Positions 7,266 through 13,010 of a stretch of 26,870 nucleotides of DNA are shown here, piece after piece (position 1 is the stretch's first letter; the number at the start of each line of letters is the position of its first letter). The stretch comes from a virus: positions 1 through 26,870 of IMG/VR virus record IMGVR_UViG_3300047559_000085; one strand, given 5' to 3'. The translations under genes were made by a program, and so were the position numbers. The notes under the pieces were generated by a model. That model had not been told where the DNA came from. It did not search any database and worked only from the letters and a program-made list of their open reading frames with translations.

Positions 7266-7705
7266 TACATCAAGCCGTTAGTAAACTTGGTCCACTCAAT
7301 GGCATTCTTGATGTCCCAAGTTCTGCTATTCAGCGACTTCATTATATATTCTAAGTGGTTTATCATTGTTTTTAGATATTCTGTTTTATCCACAAGTCGA
7401 ATAATGTCTTCATCACAATTGATGCGATCTTCCAAATCATTCTTTAACGGCTTAAGGCCCTGATACTGATCCCAGCCAAGTTCCTCTAATTCCTGTTTAG
7501 TCATCTCACCCCGGAAATATTTGGTCTTGTTCCCACGGAGCCGATAGTAATCTGCCTCTGCTTTGCGCAACAGCAGTTTTGTGTTCGATAGCGTGTTTAG
7601 ATATTTGGCATGGAGTTCGGCAGTCTTTAGTGCGGACTTTCCTAAATCAAGTTCATTGATTTTAGAGTCCTTCTGCCACTCTTCTTGGACTTCGGTAAGT
7701 TTCAT
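7265..7705 (-). CDS. uvsY: UvsY-like recombination mediator
   Basis: UvsY loads the UvsX recombinase on single-stranded DNA coated with gp32. The 146-aa product is close to T4 UvsY (137) and has the family's mostly helical, basic/acidic pattern. It includes the N-terminal LTEVQEEWQKDSKIN, the mid-region RLRGNKTKYFRGEMTKQELE, and a C-terminal helix (SLNSRTWDIKNAIEWTKFTNG) where T4 UvsY oligomerises. First gene of the uvsY-uvsW operon: a TTGACA-17-TATAGT promoter lies 22 nt upstream of the start in transcript terms, and GAGGT at 7711-7715 is five nucleotides from the ATG. UvsX itself is not in this window. Confidence 0.92.
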   Translation of the reverse strand: MKLTEVQEEWQKDSKINELDLGKSALKTAELHAKYLNTLSNTKLLLRKAEADYYRLRGNKTKYFRGEMTKQELEELGWDQYQGLKPLKNDLEDRINCDEDIIRLVDKTEYLKTMINHLEYIMKSLNSRTWDIKNAIEWTKFTNGLM

Positions 7706-7733
7706 TTGTCACCTCAAAAACGAAAATAATGTA

Positions 7734-7762
7734 ACTATAGCAAATTTTTATGGAGTTGTCAA
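7734..7762 (-). promoter_or_regulatory. sigma70-like promoter for uvsY-uvsW
   Basis: Minus-strand TTGACA (7757-7762), 17-bp spacer, TATAGT (7734-7739); perfect -35 and 5/6 -10. Predicted start near 7727, 22 nt before uvsY. The -35 is embedded in the last codons of the preceding late gene. It has the same architecture as the gp55 promoter. Confidence 0.78.
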
Positions 7763-8341
7763 TAGCTCCATGGTATAATGTCTATACCTAAATGATGTCA
7801 TTCCTACCAGATATTCCGATGATCCAGACTGAAGATCGAAATCCAAAGACTGTAGGCTTGTGGGAAAACAATCAAAGAATGTAAACTTAACGCATGGATT
7901 ATTGTTGGCATCCAAAATAAACAAGTCTGCATCTGAGAAGTTTGACACACCCATACGTCTTTTCTTTATTGAGTATGGATATCTATATTGTTGTCCATCG
8001 TTATATCTTATATATTCCGATCTGTCATTGGGAAATCCAAGACCTACCAGCCATTGATATAACTCAATGTAGTTTGACATATTTTCTTGAATTAAGAATT
8101 TAAGGATCAACTCACCATATTGGAGTTTATCTCCAGGCATATGCAGATCCGAAAGCGGCGTAGGTGCAATTGCATCACCTAAACCAATTGACGGAATGTT
8201 TGCAGACTGACAGAAATAGGAAACATTAGGAAGATTGTGAATTTGAAATTTGAATCCGTTTGGTTTCAGATAATTCAAATCAGACGGCTGCCTATTTTCC
8301 CATGTGCCCTCTGTAACGCCTAGTTCTGTTTTTAAGACCAT
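7748..8341 (-). CDS. tail-tube-fold or baseplate-associated structural protein
   Basis: The 197-aa product has hallmarks of the gp19-like tail-tube superfamily: an N-terminal NGFKFQIHNLPNVSYFCQSA strand pair, SIPSIG-type turn, MPGDKLQYGELILKFLIQEN, then a C-terminal segment VKFTFFDCFPTSLQSLDFD and a final strand with SEYLVGMTSFRYRHYTMEL. Baseplate proteins that initiate or line the tube share this fold, and in T4 baseplate hub genes lie next to uvsY. I cannot assign a specific T4 gene number; a gp26, gp51 or gp54 equivalent are possibilities. Its ATG overlaps the lipoprotein stop (TAATG at 8341), so it is probably expressed late from the TATAAATA box at 8730. It is confidently real; the structural role is likely. 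Confidence 0.8.
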   Translation of the reverse strand: MVLKTELGVTEGTWENRQPSDLNYLKPNGFKFQIHNLPNVSYFCQSANIPSIGLGDAIAPTPLSDLHMPGDKLQYGELILKFLIQENMSNYIELYQWLVGLGFPNDRSEYIRYNDGQQYRYPYSIKKRRMGVSNFSDADLFILDANNNPCVKFTFFDCFPTSLQSLDFDLQSGSSEYLVGMTSFRYRHYTMELLTTP

Positions 8342-8724
8342 TACAATCTATTCCGTGTTATATTCTGCTTCTCATGGAATCTGCCCCAAATACAATGGGC
8401 AAGTTCATGACCTAAAAATTCTGGCTCATATTGTACTGATGCATCCATTGTGTAGATTGTACAGTTATTGCCTACCGTACTTAGGCTACCAAATGCCGCA
8501 ACAGTCTCAACTGGGAAATTTTTTCCTAGTTTTTGTCTTGCTGTTTCTTCAAACTCTCTTCTTGTTTGAAATAAAACAACTGTAACTCCAAGAGAAGTTC
8601 TTTCAAATTCCTTCTCTTCAAAATAATAATTGTCTGCGCCTTTTTTAGGCGCCTGATCGCAACTTGATAACAGGAATGTACCAAGCCCCAGAATTAATAA
8701 AGCAGTTATTTTTAGTTTCATCAT
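8341..8724 (-). CDS. small lipoprotein with HExxH metalloprotease-like motif
   Basis: 127 aa from the first of two tandem ATGs (8724; the second is 8721). Residues 1-21 form a lipoprotein signal peptide: basic start MMKLK, hydrophobic core ITALLILGLGTFLL, lipobox LSSC with Cys22 as the lipidation site, followed by DQAPKKG. The mature part is about 105 aa with GHELAHCIWGRFH at 105-117, giving His106, Glu107, His110 and a third His at 117, a plausible zinc site. The spacing after HExxH is one residue longer than in metzincins. The 3 bp around its stop couple it to the tube-like protein. A longer reading frame to 8772 would pass through the gp23 terminator and lacks a start signal, so I rejected it. 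Possible roles are envelope modification, lysis or superinfection exclusion. Confidence 0.82.
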   Translation of the reverse strand: MMKLKITALLILGLGTFLLSSCDQAPKKGADNYYFEEKEFERTSLGVTVVLFQTRREFEETARQKLGKNFPVETVAAFGSLSTVGNNCTIYTMDASVQYEPEFLGHELAHCIWGRFHEKQNITRNRL

Positions 8725-8729
8725 ATTAG

Positions 8730-8737
8730 TATTTATA
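8730..8737 (-). promoter_or_regulatory. T4-type late promoter TATAAATA before lipoprotein gene
   Basis: Minus-strand TATAAATA immediately after the gp23 terminator. With T4 geometry (box at -13 to -6) the transcript begins at about 8724, which is the A of the ATG, so the message may be leaderless. Confidence 0.7.
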
Positions 8738-8740
8738 ACG

Positions 8741-8769
8741 GATAAAAAAAGGGGTGCCGAAGCACCCCT
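8741..8769 (-). terminator. strong intrinsic terminator after gp23
   Basis: On the minus strand GGGGTGC (8762-8768), loop TTCG (8758-8761), GCACCCC (8751-8757), then seven T (8744-8750). A perfect 7-bp GC-rich stem with the extra-stable UUCG loop and a U-tract. It ends the capsid gene transcript and is followed within a few bases by the next late promoter. A short palindrome TCCCTTAAGGGA (8778-8789) lies between it and the gp23 stop. Confidence 0.95.
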
Positions 8770-8798
8770 CAAAATCGTCCCTTAAGGGATTCTTTTTA

Positions 8799-10085
8799 TC
8801 ACATTAGATTTGTGACTTTTACTCGGCGGTAGTACTGGTTGCGGTTTGCAGTGAAGTTGTCTGCATCGGTGTTGCCCGAACCGTCTACAACGAATGGGTT
8901 AGCGATCATGCCATAACGGGTCTTGAAGCCAATCTTTGGCTGGAAGCTGTCTGGGTCAATCGCACGAACCATCTGGAGAGGAACGTATGGGCAGTAGAAG
9001 AGACCAGCATCATAAGCTGATGCGCCCTTATAACCAACAACATAGAACTGGCTGGCAGCACCGGTGTTAGCTGAGTAAGGATCGATGTAAACCTTCTTGC
9101 CGCTGATTGTACCAACAAAGGTGTTGCCTGTGTCGTCTGAATCAAGAGCAGGTGAACCCTGTAGGGCACGACCAGTGTCAAGAACACCAGCCATTGCAAG
9201 AGCAGCCGCAACATCTGAAGAACAGATGATGAAGTTACCCTTACCGCGACGGGTATCTTGTGCGATTACGTTAGCATCACGCTCAATGTTGAAGAGAAGA
9301 CCCTTGAAACGCTCAACTGACCAGCGACCGTTTGAGTCAACGTCTAGGTCGAAAGTACCAGGAGTAGCTGTTGAAGCGGCGCCTGTCTTAGCAACCTTGT
9401 AGATTGTGCGGATAACTTCACGGTTGATTTCGCCAAGAATTTCCTGTGAAAGGATATTCGAAAGCTCTGACTCTGCATCAAGACCGTGAATTGCTTTTAG
9501 GTCCTGAGCAAGCTCAACTGTGTACTCTGCTTTGAGCGCACGGCTCTTAGCTGTAACAGTTGTCTTCTCGATTGAGAAAGCCATCTCGCCGAATGAACCA
9601 CCGCCTGAGGTGCCTAGGGCTTCAGCGTCGGCAGTTGCAAGACCAGTACCGGTTGTGTAGGTACCATCAACTGGGTTTGAACCAGCGTGTGTGCCTGTAC
9701 CGGCGAAGTCTGTGTCGGCTTCGTTGAAGAGGGCTTCTGCGCCAGCCTGTGTGCCATAGCGTGACTTCATAGCGAAGATCAAGCCAGTTGGGCCAGTCAT
9801 TGGCTGAACGCCAGCAACGTCATAAGCCATTAGGTTAGGTAGAGCGCGGCGAACCAAGCTGATTAGAATTGGATCGTAGCGGTCAATTGCCGAAGCGCCT
9901 GAACCAGCGATATTGTTAGCAGGTACGGCCTCAAATAGTGCAGCCTTTTCTTCACGAAGGGCTTTTTCTTGGTTCTCAAGAACTACTGATGTGACCGCTC
10001 TCTTGTATGGGTCCGAAATCTTGCCTAAACCTTCATGGTTTAGAACGGGTTCCCACTTTTTCTGTAATTGCTCTGAAAGAAACAT
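8799..10085 (-). CDS. 23: gp23-like major capsid protein
   Basis: Forms the hexamers of the head shell (HK97 fold). Recognisable from the N-terminus (FLSEQLQKKWEPVLNHEGL), the start of the mature chain and the ANPFVVDG...YYRRVKVTNLM end. At 428 aa it is shorter than T4 gp23 (521), as in marine T4-like phages. LFEAVPANN (50-58) matches the gp21 cleavage rule (L/I)xE|(A/G/S), so about 52 residues would be removed. Base composition is visibly richer in G/C and the codon choice more uniform than in the flanking genes, consistent with very high expression. It has its own late promoter (10121-10128), a strong AGGAG site, and a dedicated terminator downstream. Confidence 0.96.
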   Translation of the reverse strand: MFLSEQLQKKWEPVLNHEGLGKISDPYKRAVTSVVLENQEKALREEKAALFEAVPANNIAGSGASAIDRYDPILISLVRRALPNLMAYDVAGVQPMTGPTGLIFAMKSRYGTQAGAEALFNEADTDFAGTGTHAGSNPVDGTYTTGTGLATADAEALGTSGGGSFGEMAFSIEKTTVTAKSRALKAEYTVELAQDLKAIHGLDAESELSNILSQEILGEINREVIRTIYKVAKTGAASTATPGTFDLDVDSNGRWSVERFKGLLFNIERDANVIAQDTRRGKGNFIICSSDVAAALAMAGVLDTGRALQGSPALDSDDTGNTFVGTISGKKVYIDPYSANTGAASQFYVVGYKGASAYDAGLFYCPYVPLQMVRAIDPDSFQPKIGFKTRYGMIANPFVVDGSGNTDADNFTANRNQYYRRVKVTNLM

Positions 10086-10120
10086 GTAGTTATCTCCTTT
10101 TGGGGTGTTCTCAATACAAT

Positions 10121-10128
10121 TATTTATA
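10121..10128 (-). promoter_or_regulatory. T4-type late promoter TATAAATA for gp23
   Basis: Exact TATAAATA on the minus strand in the gp22-gp23 gap, preceded by T-rich DNA. Predicted start near 10115 gives a leader of about 30 nt containing AAAAGGAGATAACTAC before the gp23 ATG. Confidence 0.88.
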
Positions 10129-10133
10129 AAAAA

Positions 10134-11324
10134 TTAGTTTTTAGCCATCTTGTTGAGTGCTTCAACATACTTACTGACTGTAGAATCGTCCATATATGCA
10201 ACATCATCGTCAACTAGTTTGTCCTCAGAAACAATCTTGCTCTTTGGGAAATAGTTTTCTTTGATTACATTAAGTTTGTCTTCAAAAATTTCTGCATTCT
10301 CGAATTCTACATCAGCAACTAATGACTTGAACTTTTCTACTTCAGTCTTTGCAAGACCTTCAGAAACAGAGGCAAAAACACCATCTTTCTGTAGTTCAAT
10401 ATTATTGTTGTGCAGTTCTACATTTGCAGATAGTTGCTCGTCCAATTTTGCCTTAAGTGTGGCAATTTCGGTCTGCATTTCACCAAGCACATCATATTTC
10501 TCTTCGGGAACATCGATGTAGTGTTCGGCGAATAGATTCTTCATACCATTGATGAAGGATTCAGTAATGTCGTTGCGAAGACCATTTTCTACGGCCAGCT
10601 TATTTTCTTCTAGCCACTTCTCAACAACATAGTTCATATAAGAGTCAAGTTTATCAATCATTTCGGCTTTAAAATCTTCAACAAGTTTAGCAGACTCTTC
10701 AACAAGTTGTTCTTCAATCTGCATTACTTTGTCGTTAACTCTAGCGGTTACAACGGCTTCAAATAGAGAAGATGCTCTGGTACGAAACTCTTCTGAAAGT
10801 TCTTCGTTACCATCAAACAATGAAGAGATGTCAACAACTTCTTCTGTGGATTCAGCATCTACGATTTCATCTTCTAGAATAATTTCCTCGTCTTCTGTTG
10901 TCTCAACTTCTTCTTTAGCAACATTGCCCTTAGAAGATGCTTGATTTACAACATTGCGTGGATCTTCTTCATCTGTGAAGTTAGGAGCCTTGCCTGCACC
11001 TTTTTGGCTAACGGTGCCTTGGTTGCTGCCTGAAACTGGAGCGGCTTCTTTAGCTCCTGGATTTTCCGTCTCATCGTCACGGGTGCTGGATACAGGAGCA
11101 TCCTTCGAATCGCCTTGACGTGGCTGTGTCTGATCGCCAGCAACTTTTGCGGGAATAGAGGTATCTTTACCTTTGTCTGCTCCCATTTTACCGGCTGATG
11201 GAGAGGCTTCAGAAGAACCCTGCTTAGGATTAGCAGAATCGCCTGCCACCTTTTCTTCTAGAACTTCCTCTGATAGTTGCTTTTTGCCTTCAAGCAACTC
11301 TCTGATTTTGTTTTCTACGCTCAT
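10134..11324 (-). CDS. 22: gp22-like prohead core scaffold protein
   Basis: Internal scaffold on which gp23 assembles, later cut to small peptides by gp21. The C-terminal about 220 residues match the family: SSLFEAVVTARVNDKV, long acidic helices, VVEKWLEENKLAVENGLR, NLFAEHYIDVPEEKYDVL and a coiled coil. LFE|A at 187-190 is a likely gp21 cut site. Residues about 20-165 are low-complexity and acidic, with a repeated unit KVAGD...P(K/R)QG (25-36 and 60-71), probably disordered. At 396 aa it is longer than T4 gp22 (269), and the extra length is this N-terminal tail. It lies directly between gp21 and gp23 as in T4, with a TATAAATA box and AGGAG upstream. Confidence 0.93.
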   Translation of the reverse strand: MSVENKIRELLEGKKQLSEEVLEEKVAGDSANPKQGSSEASPSAGKMGADKGKDTSIPAKVAGDQTQPRQGDSKDAPVSSTRDDETENPGAKEAAPVSGSNQGTVSQKGAGKAPNFTDEEDPRNVVNQASSKGNVAKEEVETTEDEEIILEDEIVDAESTEEVVDISSLFDGNEELSEEFRTRASSLFEAVVTARVNDKVMQIEEQLVEESAKLVEDFKAEMIDKLDSYMNYVVEKWLEENKLAVENGLRNDITESFINGMKNLFAEHYIDVPEEKYDVLGEMQTEIATLKAKLDEQLSANVELHNNNIELQKDGVFASVSEGLAKTEVEKFKSLVADVEFENAEIFEDKLNVIKENYFPKSKIVSEDKLVDDDVAYMDDSTVSKYVEALNKMAKN

Positions 11325-11354
11325 TTTAATCTCCTAAGTGCGGATTTTATACTT

Positions 11355-11362
11355 TATTTATA
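11355..11362 (-). promoter_or_regulatory. T4-type late promoter TATAAATA for gp22
   Basis: Exact TATAAATA on the minus strand in the 44-bp gap between gp21 and gp22. Predicted start near 11349 gives a leader of about 25 nt with AGGAG ahead of the gp22 ATG. Confidence 0.85.
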
Positions 11363-11368
11363 AAACTT

Positions 11369-12028
11369 TTATTTTACAGATAAGTTTTCTAGGAATTTAT
11401 TGAAGACAGCAAGTTTTGCCTCTTCAAGTTGCTTTTTATTGGCTTTGCGGATGTTACGCTTTGCCATATCACAGTGTTGCTCTGTCCATACGCCGTTTAC
11501 TATTACCCACTCTTTGTTTTCCATAATGCCTCTAACAAAAGCATCTGGTGCAGATGGGTCTGCCACAATATCGGCAGCAGTTGCTAAATGAAAATCATCT
11601 TGTACAACTTGAACGCCTTCTTTATTTTCTCTAAGAGTACCTAAACCGCGAGAAGATACTGCTAATTGCCCGCCAGATTCGATAAGGCCTCGGGCAATAT
11701 TGCCCATAGGTGTTTCTGTGATTTTTGCTTTACCCATCCAGTTGTCACCGTCTTTCCATAACTCAGTAATGATATGTGAAACACGATCTAGATTGATAGA
11801 AGGGCCATCAGGATGACCTAACTCACCAAACGCTCTTTTGTTTGCAACCGATTCTTTCATGTAACGGTCGACTTCTTTTTCCATGACTTCGCCTGGATAC
11901 ATACGACCGTTACGATTTTTTAAATTTGATTGTAAAAAGATGCCTTCAATGTAAAGGTTCTTTTTGCCTGAAGATGACTCTTCGGCAATGTAACGAACTT
12001 GCTCGTTAACTTCTGTGATAAGTTTCAT
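11369..12028 (-). CDS. 21: gp21-like prohead maturation protease
   Basis: Serine protease (S80-like, herpes-protease fold) that cleaves core proteins and gp23 before DNA packaging. Catalytic candidates are His72 in FGELGHPDGP and Ser126 in AVSSRGLG. The flanking pattern is typical: IEGIFLQSNLKNRNGRMYP (28-46), SHIITELWKDGDNWMGKAKI, then ADPSAPDAFV. The 219-aa length agrees with T4 gp21 (212). The C-terminal helical tail is basic and ends FLENLSVK. Its ATG overlaps the stop of the 129-aa gene by one base (12028). Identity is firm. Confidence 0.95.
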   Translation of the reverse strand: MKLITEVNEQVRYIAEESSSGKKNLYIEGIFLQSNLKNRNGRMYPGEVMEKEVDRYMKESVANKRAFGELGHPDGPSINLDRVSHIITELWKDGDNWMGKAKITETPMGNIARGLIESGGQLAVSSRGLGTLRENKEGVQVVQDDFHLATAADIVADPSAPDAFVRGIMENKEWVIVNGVWTEQHCDMAKRNIRKANKKQLEEAKLAVFNKFLENLSVK

Positions 12029-12417
12029 TAGCCTAGACTCCCATCAGCGTCTTGATGCTGTTGTGGTCCATAACCACTTACCTTAACGCAATCGATAATA
12101 ACTATACTGTCGCCGTTATGAAATTCAACAACAATATCAGAGGCATTTTCTTGATTGTCCGAAAATCCATTGAAGTCTAAATCTCCGTTTCCGAACAAAT
12201 GCCAACAGTGAACGCCATTTCTTAAAATGATTATTTCAGCGTTCTTATCAGCAGACCAATATATTCTTCTGATATTTACAACAGGAGAAGCCACGGTTTC
12301 AGTGGATTTCTTTAGTGTAGTGGCAAGGGCAATAGTCGCAGTCTCGCTGTTCTGGCCGTGAACCTTTACGACACCTTGCACTTGTGTAAGTTTTAGAACA
12401 GTGGTAATTGCTGCCAT
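12028..12417 (-). CDS. conserved virion-associated protein of unknown function, 129 aa
   Basis: No T4 counterpart that I can name. Composition is beta-rich with little helix: ITTVLKLTQVQGVVKVHGQN, then TIALATTLKKSTETV, IRRIYWSADKNAEIIILRNG, and a C-terminal IVVEFHNGDSIVIIDCVKVSGYG. This reads like an Ig-like or jelly-roll sandwich. Related proteins occur at this place, between the core proteins and gp21, in marine T4-like phages as far as I recall. Position in the prohead operon suggests a head decoration, vertex or neck part. It is separated from the gp68-like gene by 10 bp and overlaps gp21 by one base. Confidence 0.8.
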   Translation of the reverse strand: MAAITTVLKLTQVQGVVKVHGQNSETATIALATTLKKSTETVASPVVNIRRIYWSADKNAEIIILRNGVHCWHLFGNGDLDFNGFSDNQENASDIVVEFHNGDSIVIIDCVKVSGYGPQQHQDADGSLG

Positions 12418-12427
12418 TTGCTATTCC

Positions 12428-12730
12428 TTACCTTTTAGTTTGTGGCGAGCCTAATGTGGCTTGCATATCTTTTTTGGACTTTTTGTGTTTTGCTTTAAAT
12501 TCTTTTTCGCCCATTTGTTCCATATCATACGCAAGCTCTTTCATGCGACCTTCAGCCGCAAACTCAACCTCTTCTGCGGCAAGCTTGGCAGCAATTGCCA
12601 TTTCTCGGCGCTTCTTGTCAGACTTGCCTGTAAATTGTGGCGCATCGGATTTTTTAAAGTCACGAATGACTGTACCCATGCTTGCCTTTCTTACGTCAAG
12701 TCTTTCTAAGAGGTTTTTATACGTTATCAT
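12428..12730 (-). CDS. 68: gp68-like prohead core protein
   Basis: Basic 100-aa protein. The diagnostic part is DFKKSDAPQFTGKSDKKRREMAIAA (split here as DFKKSDAPQF and GKSDKKRREMAIAA), a block that recurs in T4-like phages between gp20 and gp21, followed by Lys-rich helices (EFKAKHKKSKKDM). I chose the ATG at 12730 (MITYKNLLERLDVRK) over a longer form to 12763: it sits in a 14-bp overlap with the end of the gp67-like gene, ATGATAACGTATAA, and AGGA lies 8 nt upstream. Basic core proteins may neutralise acidic gp22/gp67 partners. Position supports the gp68 name more than overall similarity does. Confidence 0.75.
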   Translation of the reverse strand: MITYKNLLERLDVRKASMGTVIRDFKKSDAPQFTGKSDKKRREMAIAAKLAAEEVEFAAEGRMKELAYDMEQMGEKEFKAKHKKSKKDMQATLGSPQTKR

Positions 12731-13010
12731 CTGTGTTTTCCTGAGCTTCGTCTGCAATATCATCTTCTACAGTTGCTGGCGAATCATCAAAAATGCTTGC
12801 GGCATATTGTTGACGCATAGCATCCAATCTTTGTGCAACTTTATCATCCATAATACTGTTAAACATCTCTTCCGCATCCGAAAGAGTATTATTATCAATA
12901 CTATTTATAAAGTCATCCATAGTAAACTCTGAATTATCTTCAACGTCTTCATTACCAACTGGTTCTTTAGGATCGTTTACTGGTTCATTTTCAAATTCAT
13001 TATCTTCCAT
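12717..13010 (-). CDS. 67: gp67-like prohead core protein
   Basis: Acidic 97-aa protein between portal gp20 and the gp68-like gene, the T4 place of gp67. The pattern DDFINSIDNNTLSDAEEMFNSIMDDKV followed by AQRLDAMRQQ (acidic helices with an FNSIM core) fits the small core peptide family; the C-terminus is very acidic. I chose the ATG at 13010, where MEDNEF overlaps the portal stop by 11 bp and GGAG lies 7 nt upstream; a longer TTG-started form to 13046 lies within gp20. It contains an internal TATAAATA (12902-12909) that may be a late promoter for downstream genes. Assignment relies on size, charge and position. Confidence 0.72.
   Translation of the reverse strand: MEDNEFENEPVNDPKEPVGNEDVEDNSEFTMDDFINSIDNNTLSDAEEMFNSIMDDKVAQRLDAMRQQYAASIFDDSPATVEDDIADEAQENTDDNV
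12902..12909 (-). promoter_or_regulatory. possible internal late promoter TATAAATA
   Basis: Exact TATAAATA inside the gp67-like coding sequence (codons for Phe-Ile-Asn-Ser). It would start near 12896 and feed gp68-like, the 129-aa gene and gp21, which otherwise have no promoter of their own. Could be chance in A/T-rich coding DNA. Confidence 0.35.

Noticed and set aside
8341-8724. Classification of the lipoprotein as a metzincin
   Set aside because: The distance between the HExxH and the third His is one residue too long, and I see no Met-turn.
8341-8772. Longer lipoprotein frame starting at 8772
   Set aside because: The extra codons run through the gp23 terminator stem and upstream of the late promoter, and the signal peptide begins properly at 8724.
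8778-8789. Second terminator at the palindrome TCCCTTAAGGGA
   Set aside because: The stem is only four pairs around a TTAA loop and no T-run follows on the minus strand. On the plus strand a T-rich run follows but there is no transcript to end.
12408-12932. 174-aa open frame on the plus strand
   Set aside because: It lies antisense to the end of the 129-aa gene and to the 68-like and 67-like genes, which have good starts and overlaps. Its composition (Ser/Phe/Ile-rich) and lack of a ribosome site fit a shadow frame.
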